DNA of 64,000 nucleotides from Tridacna crocea (lineage: Eukaryota > Mollusca > Bivalvia > Cardiida > Cardiidae): positions 26,048,296-26,112,295 of the forward strand of contig OX031068.1 in assembly GCA_943736015.1 (NCBI GenBank), written 5' to 3'. Each line of letters begins with the position of its first letter. Position 1 is the stretch's first letter. The position numbers were made by a program, and so were the translations under genes. Below the pieces are notes generated by a model that saw only the letters and a program-made list of their open reading frames with translations, was not told where the DNA came from and did not search any database. Below are positions 1 through 12,059 of the stretch, piece after piece.

Positions 1-1477
1 TTGGACTCAGCTGCATCCAATAATGGCAGATTTTCTGTAGTCATATGGTAGTATTAAGCAATTTCATTGTACATTCAATTGTAGGTGTGAAATGAAGACA
101 TTTATCATTGTAGAATGACAGTTGAGATATTTGTATAAGTACTTTTCTTTGTACAGAAGCCTTTGGGATAGCAGCAGAAAGAGCCTTTTCAGGCTTGTAG
201 CCGTACTGAAGCCTTGAGGCTTCAACATCTTCGGAAGCATCAGTATGAAAATCAACTTGTCTTTCAATATACTTTTGTAATGTTCACAGGTTAAAATAAT
301 ATTTTACAGAGATAACCTAATATGCATCGAGAGCACATCCATTAGGATACTGAGATAACCAAATACTAGTATGCATCGAGGGCACGTCCAACCTTGTCTC
401 ATAATATATGTATACTTTTTCAAGAAGAGAGAAGTAAACAAAAAGGTGGGATACATGGATGCTTAACCCAGACCTCAGTCATGGGTTTGTCTTTGCTACA
501 CTCTTATGACATATTGATAACTGATAAATGGCTCAGTTTATGCAATTTCTAAATATATCTACATAGACTGTAGTGTATTATTTCTTTAATTATCACATAT
601 CAGAAAGATAAAAAACTGTTCACAGACGTTCAATTCAAAATAATTAAAATGCAATATGGAGGCTGTGGAAAAATAGTTTGTGGCTGCTTTGAGACAGTTC
701 TGTGAATTTGCACATTTACACAAGTGCACAACGTTACATTTCCGCTTGCTCCTTCCTAGGCTGCCATATTTGTGATCACAAGTACCCTGATTCTGAGTGG
801 TGCTATCAGTCTGTGCCATCTTTGTTTTTTGAGTTGTGTCAAGAAGAACAAGATAATTGTTGAAATAAAAGAACAGCTTCATATGACCAATGCATATTTA
901 TCTCGAAAATATTGACCCATTACAAGCATGCTGCAGTGTCATTCTGTGCTTGCCATGGAATTGCAACGGGATGACTCCTGTCTATGGTTTTAATGGCATT
1001 GCACGGGCACCATGCAGCAACTTAACATTGCCATAGGGTAGACTTAAACAGTGTCAAAGAGGCTACAACACAAGTGCATAGATCTGTAAATGTATAGCTG
1101 CCTGCTGACTCTGTACTAAGGCCACATGGAAAAGTGGATATGGCCACCTTACCAGCACTAGCAGGCTAAATGTAACTAATTCATTGTCACTTATAATGTT
1201 AGGGGACAGTGGACATTTATAGGATCATCAGACATTACTTGTTTATTGATTCTGTCTTGGATGTTTGCTATTGTAGAATGTCATGGGTAAACACTTTTCC
1301 CTGTAATACAAGTAACGTTTGATGAAATGCAGCAATAATACTGAAAGCATTCTTGATAACTGCTACATGGCTGAAAAATGTCTCAGTTTTTGCAATTTCT
1401 ACATTCAAATTCATGTAAGTTCATTAAAATGAATACATGCAAGGATTAAGTCTGGGGATACTTTGGGGATACTTTGT
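1..1477. other. No gene seen; noncoding AT-rich sequence
   Basis: No splice-consistent open frame or recognisable element was found. A short imperfect direct repeat (GAGATAACC...ATGCATCGAG) occurs at about 309-345 and 352-388. A minus-strand frame at 586-882 has no supporting features. Confidence 0.5.
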
Positions 1478-1915
1478 TTAACTCTTTACCACACAATGCA
1501 GAGTTTAATGACCCTGAGAAAGGTTTTAGCTAGGAAAAAGGGAAAATGGTGGTAACCAGCATTTTCTGCTTTTCTCACAACGTTTTCTACCCTATAAAAG
1601 AAAAATTTCTGCATTTTAGCCACAGTAAAATTGTTGTTTGCACATGCTTTCAATTTGCACGAGGCTAAAATTTTTGTCACCTAATAAAGCTCTTTTATAA
1701 TGAAACAAAAGCTAGGACTTGTTTGAGTTTAAAGCAGTTGCATATGACAAAATTTTAATGTGTCTCATATCACAGAGTTTGCTTAAAAAAGGATGGAAGA
1801 CATTGTGGAAAAAAGGCTTAGCATGACTAACATTTTTCCTGCTTTCTGCAACATTTCAAAAAGCTCTTTCCTTCAGGGTCTTAGAAACCTGATCTTGTTT
1901 GGTGAAGGGTTCATT
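1478..1915 (+). mobile_element. Two degraded family A TTAA elements
   Basis: The first starts at TTAA 1478 with the short arm (ACCACACAATGC) and has a damaged hairpin near 1545-1590. Its right end has decayed to CACCTAATAAAG around 1690. A second, more decayed copy follows at about 1780-1915, ending TTTGGTGAAGGGTT. A left-end fragment TTAATCCTTTACCAAAC is at 2085. Confidence 0.6.
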
Positions 1916-2119
1916 ATCTTGGTAGCTAGAACAGTATTCTGTGGTCCTTTGTTTTGTTAGAGGACTGTGGACATCATTCCAATTTGTTTGATATTGATTT
2001 AGTCTTGGACACAGTTTTGATTGAAGAATGCCATGACATGTTACAATTAACACTTTTCCATCCTTAGGATTGGTTTAAACTTGAATTAATCCTTTACCAA
2101 ACAATCCCTGGTTTTTGGA

Positions 2120-3842
2120 AGGCAAGATTTTCATTCTCGCCTTCATTTGTCAACGCTCAGCAGCTTGCTGAAAATGCCTCTGAGCAGCATTATCAAAACG
2201 CCTTTCAAATAGTTCGATATTTCTCGAGTACATTAGAACAAAATAATGTCGAGACCATTGTAAATTTAATCAGAACAGCAAGAAGAATCTTCAAGTTTCT
2301 AGAAGGAATGAAATCGAATTCGTAAAAGGCATCGTTTTTGACAAATGCAAAATACTTTGGATCAGTTCATTGATACAATCATGTTGCTACAGCAACAAAT
2401 AAACCGTAGCTATATTATAAGCCAATCGAAAGCTACTAACATGACATCATTCACACCTACTTCAACTTCACAACGCATAAACAACTAACCAGTGTAATCG
2501 TATATGTAAATTTACGATCCCAGAGCTAACCAATCAGACGGCTTCTTTGAATGACGTATCGCTGATAGACCCCTTTCCTCTGTTGACAACCTTATTCTGT
2601 CTTTGTGAGAAGTAAAATTTCAATGAAATAAATTCCTTTGAATCATCAAATGTTTAAAGAAAATGTTCTCTTTCAAAGAAATATAATTTTCTTTTATCAA
2701 AGTTGTGCTTGACTTTATGATCAATGACTAGGTTATTGTTACGCATCGGCGTGGCCGAGTTTTGATTCGGAGACCCGTGAAAAGAAAAAGGTAAATCAGT
2801 TGAAATCACAATTCTGATCAGTACAATGTACAGAAGTATAGCCTGGGTTCCAGTCTGATCGCTTTTTTCCTTATATACGAGTATGATCGAATTTTACTGC
2901 GTCAAAAATGACAATAACATGATCTGTAACCGTTTTAACACGCAAAAAGTTTTAACGTCTTCTTTTGGTCGTCACATTGCTTAAAGTTCAGCAAGAATTC
3001 ATAAATATTTAACCCTTTCCCCATCACTTGAAACGACTCTGAAAATCAAGCTTTTAACAACATCGAGAGGAGAGGAGAAATTGCAACCGGAAACCGGCAC
3101 TGTTTTCAATTTACCTCAAATGTTTCTACCCTATCAAGAACAAATTTCGTCGCTAATTTGGGCCACCCTGAATTGTCATCTGCATGAATCAGTGCTTTCA
3201 ACTTAGTCTGGAATTTCTTTGTCAGGTAAAGAATAAACGCTTATCGCAATGAATTGTTATCATAATCACTTACCTACCATCTTTATGCTAAAATATCCCA
3301 TTTATTTTCCTCGAAAGAATTTCCTTCAACTATACACTTTTTTTCCAAAATTGAATAACACAATGATCTTGACACGGAGAATCCCACTGTCTTAGAGTGC
3401 ATCGGACGTGTTCATGATTTTCTAAGAACACGGAATAAGGGCCTGTATCTGTGTAACTGTACACGATATATTTTTGTCAAACAAAGGAATTGGGTGCATC
3501 TCAATATTGACGAGTTGACAGTCATTTTGCTTTTATGTTTGCCGACATGCTGGACGTACATTTCGGTAACGCGGGATTAATCAAAGACAGGCGTTAATGT
3601 CGATGAACCCTTAATTCGCTTATTACGCCTTTCTCTTTTGAAGACAAGGCTGATGATTCCATAGTCTACACAGAATATGCAATCTTATGTCTGATTATCT
3701 ATATTTTAATCAATGAGACATGTAAAGGTAAAAAAAAAAAACGTGAGACATGTAGAAATTTGTTACCAGCATTTTTTCCCTTTTCTTACAGTGTTATGAA
3801 AAGCCATTTTCAGAAGGATTGTTGATACTATAGATATTGTAA
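2120..3842. other. No gene seen; possible old promoter-like patch
   Basis: There is no supported coding region. At 2527-2560 a CCAATCAG motif and a TGACGTA motif lie close together, and 2745-2785 is locally richer in CpG. These could be remains of a promoter or first noncoding exon, but no ATG-led frame with a donor in the right phase was found. Confidence 0.3.
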
Positions 3843-4364
3843 TTAAATAGCAGAACAGAACAGAACATAATACAATCAAGTTGTAAACAACAATTCCCGA
3901 AAGTTTTTAAACAAAGAGCAATAGATTGTTTTATTCAAGATTGGCTGAGTACCGTACAAAATAGCGCAGCTTTAAAAGACTATTCATTAATTAAACACAC
4001 ATTTGGTTACGAACCATATTTAGATATTTTATCAAGAGATATGAGAATTTATTTTACAAGACTAAGATTTTCATCACTCAACTTGCGAATTGAAACTGGG
4101 AGATACAGCAACCCCCCTGTACCCCACTCTGAAAGATTTTGTCCTTGTTGTAACGCTACAGATATTGAAGACTCATATCACTTTTTATTTTTATGCTCAT
4201 GTTATAACGAAGTTAGACAGAGATTTTTTCCCTTTTGCCTGTATATTTTCGAAATCGCCCATCTGAAATTTACTGAACTGCTAAAACCCCAAGACAAAAA
4301 CATTATTATAAAAACCGCGGTCTACGTCAAATATGCGATCGAAAAACGACCCGAAATATTATAA
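3843..4364 (+). pseudogene. 5'-truncated LINE-type reverse transcriptase C-terminal remnant
   Basis: The frame is open from 3843 (TAA at 3840-3842 just before it) to TAA at 4362-4364. It reads through QDWLSTVQNSAALKDYSLIK and TRLRFSSLNLRIETGRYS, then a Cys/His cluster, ERFCPCCNATDIEDSYHFLF, followed by LCSCYNEVRQRFF. The pattern LRIETGRY...C-x2-C...EDsyHFLf-x-C...Y-x3-R is typical of the region after the reverse transcriptase core in animal non-LTR retrotransposons. The polymerase core and endonuclease are absent, so this is a truncated copy. CAGAACAGAACAGAAC precedes it and TCCTGTTCTGTAACAG follows at about 4478, which may mark its borders. Confidence 0.75.
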
Positions 4365-6200
4365 ATCTTAGATCTTAAATGTTCACTCTCTACTGTTTGT
4401 TTATTATTTATTTCTAATCATGATACTTTTCAATTTACTTTTTTCCTATGTGTCTTTTTTGTAATATAAAATTATGTCCTGTTCTGTAACAGCCCTGGGT
4501 GGAGTTGCGATAATTAAGCATTTTTCCCGAGATGTAAAATGCCATTTTCATCAATCCAGCGCTCTAGTATAAGGGTTAACAGATCCACAGATTACAAGAA
4601 TCGTATAAACGAAGAACACCTTTCGACGTTCCTTATAGGACCTAAGAAGTCAACCGTCAAATGATGTTGGTTGGTTATCCTTAATAGGATGGTAAACATT
4701 GCGTGAAACGGAGAAAATGTTCGTTGCCAGTATTTTCTCATGTTCCTGCATACTTTCAAAGTACCCTTCCCTTTCTAAAAAGCCCCATTCTTTAAGGTAA
4801 TTAAAACTCAGCACTTGACTGTGTATTGTAATCTAAAAGTTAAATCTCCGTTTTGAACATTGAAAGTCGTTTGTTTTGAAACTCTTTTTCAGTCTTGATA
4901 AAATATATTTCAAATAAAATGGTAAACAAATAAAAGAAGCCTTTTAAATGAATGACAAAATTTTGACAACCTCAAGGGAAAAAAAGTTTCAAAATACTTT
5001 TGGAAAAGGAGAAAACGCTAGTCGCCAGTATTTTCTCTTTTTACCTCTATGTTTTGTACTTTTTCCCAGCCAAACGACACATTTTCAGCTGCTCTTAACT
5101 TATTGTCTGCTAATTGCTTTAATGTAGACGGCCCTAATTTTTCGTTATTTTCTGAAGGGTTTTGTAAAAGGTTACTAAGATGGAAAACATTGTGGGAAAG
5201 TCAAACAAAAAGTTGATTATTATTATTTGCTACTTTTCCAACAATGCTTTGAAAAGCCTCTTCTTCAACATTGTTGAAAGTCAGTGGTGTGATCTAAAAG
5301 GCTGGATCTCAGTTTCTGTACTCTAAAATGTACCTTTCTAGAAAATCTTTGCTCTCTTAATAAAATTGTCCATGGAATAAAATGATAAAGACTTTCAAGA
5401 AATTAATCATCTCATTACAGAGTTACAGTTTTAGACCAAAATTGATTGCATTTTCAAGAAAAAACTATTCTTTAATCCTTTACCATACCCTATCAAGTAC
5501 AGTTTTAACAATCTTGAGAAAGAGGCCATTTAAAGACTAAATTTTGAACAGGAGAAACTTTCTTGACTCTTTACACGAAGAAAAAAAAAATCAGACTTTC
5601 CAAAATTGAATGCATTTTCGGGTAGCAACTTTTTGATCTAGCACCATTAATGGAACCTGTATGAAATAGGATGGAAGACATTTTAGGAAAAGGAAAAAAT
5701 GTCAATTTGCATCGTATTCTCCTTTTCAGACCAAAAGTTCTCAAGCCTTCTTCCTAGACCTTTTAAACACATTATTGGGGTAATAGAGGGTTACATCTAA
5801 GTTTCTATACAACGTAAAAACATACGGGTAACGGTAAATCAAAACTCTTTGCTATCACATAAAACTTTTCCTTCAAATGAAATGGAAAGGAGTTTCAGAA
5901 AAGTCCATTCGTTTTAATTTTTTTCAACTTATTTTCACAAGCCTTCTTCAAGGTCGTTAAAACTCAGGATGGTAAACTGGTCTTCATTGCACAGGAACAT
6001 TGCACAACTCTATAGACTTTGCTGTATCAGGAGAGGCGATTTAAGTACAGGAAAATGTATTTCAATATGTTATGCCTGTATTCTAAACTCGCCTTCCGAC
6101 AGTACTTTCAGTACTTTGATTACAACCCTGGAATACATTGACTGCTGTAAGCTTTCAAGAAAATGAGTTGCTTCTAAAAATGGTTTTGACCAATCAGATT
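4365..6200. repeat. LINE 3' flank plus a field of old, degraded TTAA elements
   Basis: About 4680-4800, 4985-5060, 5180-5250, 5660-5760 and nearby stretches show weak versions of the hairpin core (AAAGGAGAAAA...TATTTTCTC). The decay suggests an older layer of the element group. No gene is supported here. Confidence 0.5.
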
Positions 6201-6229
6201 TGCGCAGTATGTCAATTTTTCAGTGTAGT

Positions 6230-6769
6230 CATCTTTGCAAGCCAAGGATACTAAAGTAGTACTCTTGGCCGCTCCCCTCTTTGAAAATCGAAGCTCCCGC
6301 AGCGCCATTCCATTGGATGCGATCAAAACCCATCGCGTCCAATCAAACCATCCATAACAAGAAATCTTTCGCAAAACAGAAAACAATAATGGCAGCGCCC
6401 ATCAAAAACCAAAGTTGTCGTGTCTGTGACGAAAATTTGCTAAAAAAGAGTAGACTATCGGTATTTAATGATCTTTTTTGTATAGTTTACAATCAATTAT
6501 GTGAAGTATTAGGACGGGTTCACAGCCAAATGATTGCGAATTATCGTATTTCTGTTCGTCTTGTTTTTAATGTGATGAATCTGAAATTGCAGCCATATTT
6601 GATGCATAGCCCAACAGATTTTATTACGGGCATTCTGATTGGTCAGAAATAACATCAGCAAGGGTTACGCAACTCGTGATATTCGATAGGTGCTTAGATT
6701 TTTAAAGAGGCGAGCGGCCAAGGTACGTAACGAACAAAGTGGAGTTAGTATCCTTGGCTTGCGAAGATG
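6230..6769 (+). mobile_element. MULE-like non-autonomous element with exon-like cargo
   Basis: The element has 25 bp terminal inverted repeats (CATCTTTGCAAGCCAAGG... on the left; the right end is its complement with one change). Exact 9 bp direct repeats CAGTGTAGT flank it at 6221-6229 and 6770-6778. Nine-base duplications are typical of Mutator-type (MULE) transposons. Inside, an ATG in good context at 6389 opens MAAPIKNQSCRVCDENLLKK, then SRLSVFNDLFCIVYNQLCEV. The C-x2-C start looks like the first exon of a zinc-binding protein. CCAAT-type motifs lie upstream (about 6310-6350). Either this is the first exon of the parent transposase, or a captured host promoter and exon as in Pack-MULEs. 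No full transposase is present. Confidence 0.8.
6389..6535 (+). pseudogene. Exon-like ORF fragment inside the MULE-like element
   Basis: The frame starts at ATGGCAGCGCCC with an A at position -3. It reads a short basic leader and a CRVC pair followed by about 30 residues with regular hydrophobic spacing (LFCIVYNQLCEVLG). A weak donor (CGG|GTTCAC) could end it near 6518. The frame continues to 6652 with less coding-like sequence. I cannot assign it to a family; a transposase N-terminal zinc-finger segment and a captured cellular first exon are both possible. Confidence 0.4.
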
Positions 6770-6778
6770 CAGTGTAGT

Positions 6779-7327
6779 ATGAATATTTCAATTTGATGTT
6801 TTTTATAACTCTCCTAAACCTTTGCCAAATGACTATACTAGCCCAAGATAAAGTTTTTACAGAACAAAACAATATAACTTTGACTCAAATATAGAAATTC
6901 CCCATTGTAGGGGTAGAAAACATTCTTTTTCCCACAATGTTTTCACAAGGCCTGTTCAATCCTTAGTGTCGTTAAATTCGTTGGTTAGAAGCATATAATT
7001 ATGTTGCCATATATAGACTCTGGGTGGGAACTTAATTTTTTACATATTTTGCACTCAGGATTCAAAGAAGTTGATGAGGAAATACTTTTGCCCCTACTTT
7101 AATGACCTCTCTTTCATTTTCTAGTAGCCTTCTCATAACAACTCCATTTTTGGTGACTTTTTATCGGAAGAAGAATTTGTAAACATGATGACAACAGGAA
7201 AAAGTGTTTGAAAACAGCATTTTTCTTTTCCTATAATGGTTTAACATTTTTTAACAAGACAGATGGGAGCATGTTGCACCACATTTAAATTGTTATTAGA
7301 GAGTTCGAGCCTTTTTACAAAACTTGT
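6779..7327. other. Noncoding, with one element scrap
   Basis: A fragment of the TTAA-element arm lies at about 6905-6950 (GTAGAAAACATTC...CACAATGTTTTC). Nothing else is recognised. Confidence 0.4.
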
Positions 7328-7555
7328 ATAACCCTTTACTCCATAGATACTCATTTCTACGCATGGCTTGTAGGAGCCTTTGGAAAACATTGTGGCAAAA
7401 GGTGAAATTGCTCGTGACGAGCAATTTCACCTTTTGTCACAATGTTTTCTGTGCTTTCAAAAGGTGTCCTATACATATAAAAAACGGCTTCATCCTTGCT
7501 GTTATTTAGGGTCATTAGAAATACCTTAGAAATGCCTTATGGGGTAAAGGGATAA
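7328..7555 (+). mobile_element. Family B element flanked by ATAA instead of TTAA
   Basis: Left end CCCTTTACTCCATAGATAC and right end GCCTTATGGGGTAAAGGG are intact. The hairpin has the family B centre, TTGCTCGTGACGAGCAA. Both flanks are ATAA (7328-7331, 7552-7555), so the target site was probably ATAA rather than a mutated TTAA. Confidence 0.85.
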
Positions 7556-7808
7556 AGTAATAAAATATAATTTTTAGCAGTCTCATGATGGAAAGAAACT
7601 TGCAAAGGTTTTAATTCAATATGTACTTGAAATTAGTGGTTATTAAGTTTCACCAGTGATCAGGAAATCTGGAGATGAATTCCTACCAGGGACATGGGTC
7701 ATGTGTGTCCTTGGATAAAGCCCTGGCCTAGTACAGCTTTCAACTAGGAAAGTCATAAATGAGTGAGCTAGCTATCACCTTGATACCACTGCAATGTTGT
7801 TGGGAGCT

Positions 7809-8036
7809 TTAACTCTTTACCACACAATCCAGACTTTTAATGACCCCGGGAAATCAGCCTTCTGAAAACATTGTGGGAAAGGAGAAAATGCTGGTAACCA
7901 GCATTTTCTCCTTTTCCCACAATGTTTTCTTAGCATCTTAAAACAAATTTCAGTGCTTTTGTCACATTTATTTTGTTGTCTGCAAATGCTTTTAATTTGG
8001 ACCAGTCTATAATTTTGTTGTTTTGTGAAGAGTTAA
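7809..8036 (+). mobile_element. Family A TTAA element, full length
   Basis: TTAA flanks both ends, with ends CTCTTTACC and GTGAAGAG. The hairpin of about 33 bp per arm centres on GGTAACC near 7892. Confidence 0.9.
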
Positions 8037-8089
8037 GCCATTGCTAGAAAAGAAATTGGCCACCACAGCAATGGGTTGATTTGATTTGT

Positions 8090-8300
8090 TTGTTTGTAGC
8101 CGCTTTCAACATTATTCCAGTCATATCATGGGAACTCGTACATGTATTTCCTTGTTTTCACTAGTGCAAGGCAAAGGCTATGAGCTGTCTTGCCCAAGGA
8201 TACTCCTGTGAAAAGTCCAATGGAGCCATGAGGCTTTAGCCACAGGCCTCAAGGTCATGAGTCCTACACTTTACCACAGAGCCACTCAGGATCCCAGTGA
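8090..8300 (-). mobile_element. tRNA-derived SINE, minus strand
   Basis: Read on the minus strand, the start is GATCCTGAGTGGCTCTGTGG (A-box-like), with a B-box-like part near 8250 and the tail ATATGACTGGAATAATGTTG. The same tail occurs in the SINEs at 15425 and 50985-52690. Confidence 0.65.
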
Positions 8301-8711
8301 TGGTTTGATCTAAATCTTGTTACTTGAAAGTGAAGGCTATATGGTAACCTTTGTGTTTTGTATTGCTATAGAGCACTTGAAAGTTAGAACTTATCTTGAT
8401 GAACAGACATTGCACCCTTACGTATACTGACATATTAAATTTTAAACATTTTGTAATCGTCCTTTCACTTATGCTGATGATAAAAAATGAACAAGGCTTG
8501 AAACAGGATGATAGAGGTCGCTGGTTGGAATCCTCTATGAGCTCTGCTAGTTTCTTTAAAAAACAATTATGATTGTCAAAAGGATTTATTCCTTGCTCAC
8601 TGCAAATCATTGTTTTGACAATGTTTTTTGCAAGTTAGCCATAGGCATGGAAGGAATATTTCACAAAAGTACAGGTACAAGAAACTGCATTTTCAAATGT
8701 GGCTGATGTGT

Positions 8712-8948
8712 TTAACTCGATCTTTCCCAAATGACAAAATTCTAGACTTGTCCAAATTGAAAGCATTATCGTGCAGTTGGCAAAATAAACATGAATTAAG
8801 AAATAAAATTTGTTTTGGAAAGGGTAGAAAACATAGTGGGAAAAGGAGAACAGGCTGGTTACCAACAGCTCCGCCTTTTTCCTACAATGTTTCCAGAAGC
8901 TTCTTCCTCTGGGTCATAAAAACCAGGGATTGTTTGGTAAAAGGTTAA
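8712..8948 (-). mobile_element. Family A TTAA element
   Basis: The long arm is on the left (CAAATGACAAAATTCTAGAC). TTAA is present at both ends. The hairpin is partly decayed (GGCTGGTTACCAACAG). Confidence 0.85.
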
Positions 8949-8955
8949 AGATCTT

Positions 8956-9184
8956 TTAACCCTGTACCACACTATCCCAACTTTTCACGACCCTGAGAAA
9001 GAAGCCCTTTGAAAATATTGTGGGAAAAGGAGAAAATGCTGGTAACCAGCATTTTCTCCTTTTCTCACAATGTTTTCTGCCCTTCCAAAAACAAATTTCA
9101 AATTTCCAGTCCCATTTATTTTGTTGTCTGCAAATGCTTTGAATTGGGTTCAGTCTAAATTTTTTTCATTTGGTAAAGAGTTAA
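8956..9184 (+). mobile_element. Family A TTAA element, full length
   Basis: TTAA flanks both ends. The ends are CCCTGTACC and GGTAAAGAG. The hairpin is intact around GGTAACC near 9038. It starts 8 bases after the previous element ends. Confidence 0.9.
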
Positions 9185-9374
9185 GTTAAACTCTACAATA
9201 GGCATCTGCCGTTTGTGTTTTGCTTTTTCTGTCTGTATCTTTGTTTTTAAAGCATGTTGATTAAATTGCAACAGCTTTTGGTATAGTTATGGGCTTAAGG
9301 TGGCTGAAGTCTGTATCACACAAAGAAAATTTAAATCCAGCCATATAAAAAGTGTTTACAGACAATAGTTTACT

Positions 9375-9587
9375 TTAAACTTTTGCCATGTAATCTGGAG
9401 TTCTTATGATCCTTAGAAAAAAAAGCTTGTGTATAAATTTTGGGGAAGTATTTTCTCCTTTTTCCACAATGTTTTCTGCCATATCGGAGAACATTAGCTG
9501 AAAATCAGATCCATTTAGAAATTCTCACCTGAGGATGCTTTTAATTTAGAAGAGTGTAAAGTTCTGTTATGTGGTAAAGAGTTTTAA
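9375..9587 (+). mobile_element. Family A TTAA element with decayed left hairpin arm
   Basis: TTAA flanks both ends. The left hairpin arm is largely lost while the right arm (TTCTCCTTTTTCCACAATG) remains. Confidence 0.75.
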
Positions 9588-9599
9588 GTTTGCCTAAAA

Positions 9600-9987
9600 A
9601 GGGGATTTTGTCTTTTAAGAGGTAGAAAATAAGTGTCTGAATCTAAATAGAAAATACTGGTAACCAACATTTTTCTTCCACTATGCTTTTTTGAAATATC
9701 TATATTTCCTTATTAAATTCTGGATTGTGTTGTAAAGGGTAAAACAGGTAACTCATTTAATCATTTCAGAATCAATTGTTGATGTCACTCAAACCAATAT
9801 GAGTTTTATGTAGGCTGTTTGGTTTGATTCTTCTCCTGTTCAAATAGAAAGCTCTTTAAGTGACAAATCAAAGTTGGTTCATACCATGGGATTTGTAATT
9901 GAACAAGTAGAAAACTTTGTGAGAAAAGAGAAAATGCTAGTTTATAGCATTTACTCCTTTTCCCACGTTTGCTTAGATCGTCAAGTC
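9600..9987. repeat. Two degraded family A copies
   Basis: Fragments at about 9600-9745 and 9895-9985 keep parts of the hairpin (CTGGTAACCAACATTTTTC; GCTAGTTTATAGCATTTAC). Their ends are not recoverable. Confidence 0.5.
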
Positions 9988-10207
9988 TTAACTCATTACC
10001 AAATGACAAAATTTTTGGTTTGACCAGATCTAAAGCATTTGCAGACGACAAAATATAATGACTGAATATTTGAAATTTGTTTTGTGAAGAATAGAAAACA
10101 TTGGGAGAAAATGCTGGTAACCAGCATTTTCTCCTTTTTCCACAATGTTTTTTAAAGGCTTCTTTCTCAGGGTCTTCAAAAGTAGGGATTGTGTGGTAAT
10201 TGGTTCA
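9988..10207 (-). mobile_element. Family A TTAA element
   Basis: Long arm left, TTAA at 9988 and TTCA at 10204-10207 (one change). The central GGTAACC dyad is intact. Confidence 0.82.
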
Positions 10208-10209
10208 AC

Positions 10210-10422
10210 TTAACTCCTGACCTAACCAAAAATTCTAGACTTCCTGGAGTTGAAAGCATTGTACAGATGATGGAAATGACTTACCATATGAATCATGCTT
10301 GTGTTTTCAAGGGTAGAAAACAGCATTGAAAAAGGAGAAATTCCTACTCCACAATGTTTTCAAATCTTTACTTTTTTTTTTTTATAATTTTTTGAACTTA
10401 AGATTGAGTGGTAAAGGGTTAA
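10210..10422 (-). mobile_element. Family A TTAA element, decayed hairpin
   Basis: It begins 3 bases after the preceding element and ends GGTAAAGGGTTAA. The central hairpin is partly deleted. Confidence 0.7.
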
Positions 10423-12059
10423 ATATTGCATGGTTAGTTGTGCATGACAGATGAATTCAGCAGGCATTGGGTAACAGATGTTCAACAGGCAACAGCTTAC
10501 AAGGATAATGGCATTTATCTTCAATCTCAAATCTTCCCTTTTTGCATCATGCATGATTTGTTTCAGTCAGAACTCTCAGGTTATGGAATATATAGGGATA
10601 TTCTGGAGCTTATTTTGCAAAATAAGAAAAAGTCATTTGCAGATGTGTAGGATTTGACATAAGTTGGTATTTGAGATAATAATCTGTTATGCTCCCCGAA
10701 AGGGTGAGCATATAGTTGCCCCTTTGCCTGTCTCTCCATCCTTCCATCCCACTGTCTGTTCTGAGTTTTCTTATTTGATGCTGTCATGGAAAAAGGGGGT
10801 TTCTTGCGAAATCCCAATCTGTACTAATATTTCCCTCAATTATCATCAAAATTTTATTAATTTCCCATTTATATTGTTTATTAAACGTTTCACCATGTGC
10901 CATTGTTTTTTATCTATGCAAAACCATGTTACAGGCAAAGGGTGCTTGATGTTATAAGTTAATTGCCCGTTGTAAATTATAACTTTGGATTTTTGTCCGG
11001 ACATATCTTCAAAAGTATAGAAACTAAGTCAAACTTTACACAGATCGATCACATAATGGAGAAGTGAAGTACTTGAGAACCATAACTCTAGCCCAAGTAT
11101 TTTTAGGATTATTGCCTTTTGTAAATTTTTACTTTGATTTTTTTTTTTTTTTTTTATACCCCGCAAAACTAATGTTTTCAGGGGTATACTGGAATCAGCC
11201 TGTCTGTCCGTGTGTCCGTCCATCCAGGTGCCCGTCTGTCAGTGTGTCCGTCTGTGTACAAAATACCAGTTGACTGTTTACACACTATTATTAGCCAATC
11301 AGCACCAAACTTGGTCAAAACATATATGACTATAAGATCTTGAATGAATTCGATTATGGGTATTATTGGAATGGAACAACTAGAGTTATTTGCCCTTGAA
11401 TTAGAAAAATTGCTATATTTGACTTTGTTTATACTCTAGCATCTACATTTTAATAACCAATCTTCACCAAACTCTGACAAAATTATATGACCATAAGATC
11501 TCGAAAGAGAGTGATTATTGGTCTAATCGGACCAGAACAACTAGAGTTGTTTGCCCTTGAATTAGAAAAATTGCTATATTTGACTTTTTCACACTGTAGC
11601 ATCTACAAATATCAACCTATCAGCACCAAACTTGGTCAAAATATACATGATTATAACATCATGGATGTGTTTAATTATAGGTCTAACGGGACCCAAAGGA
11701 CATGAGTTATTTGCCCATGAATTAGAAAGTTTTGTAGACTAGTGCTTTAGTCAGAGCATAACTTTGTCATCTCCAGTGAAACTTGGCATTTATGTTTATT
11801 GCAATAATACAGAATGAAGTTTGAAAGGACCATTACTCTACCTCACACTGTCTATGAGTTACTACCCTGTGATCCTCCTTTTTACCATATTTTCTGCTTG
11901 TCTGCAATGTGACTTTGTCATCTCCAGCCTAAACATGTTGAAATTTGGTATGCATCACTGTTGAAGAATTACAGAGTGCAGTGCACAAGAACCATAACTC
12001 TTCCTAGCACAAATTTTGAATTATTCCCCTTTTCACCTTTATTTTATAGCATTTCTTGC

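Noticed and set aside
586-882. Minus-strand 98-codon ORF
   Set aside because: No splice sites, no domain pattern and no coding-like composition; consistent with chance in AT-rich sequence.
2527-2785. CCAAT and CRE-like motifs with locally higher CpG, possible promoter of the host gene
   Set aside because: No first exon with a start codon and correct outgoing phase could be found; the motifs are short and common.
7400-7450. Hairpins read as transcription terminators or CRISPR-like repeats
   Set aside because: The context is eukaryotic; hairpins are transposon stems, irregularly spaced, with no spacer-repeat pattern.
11029-11273. ORFs over the T-rich and GTCCGTCC stretches
   Set aside because: Low-complexity DNA inside tandem-unit elements.
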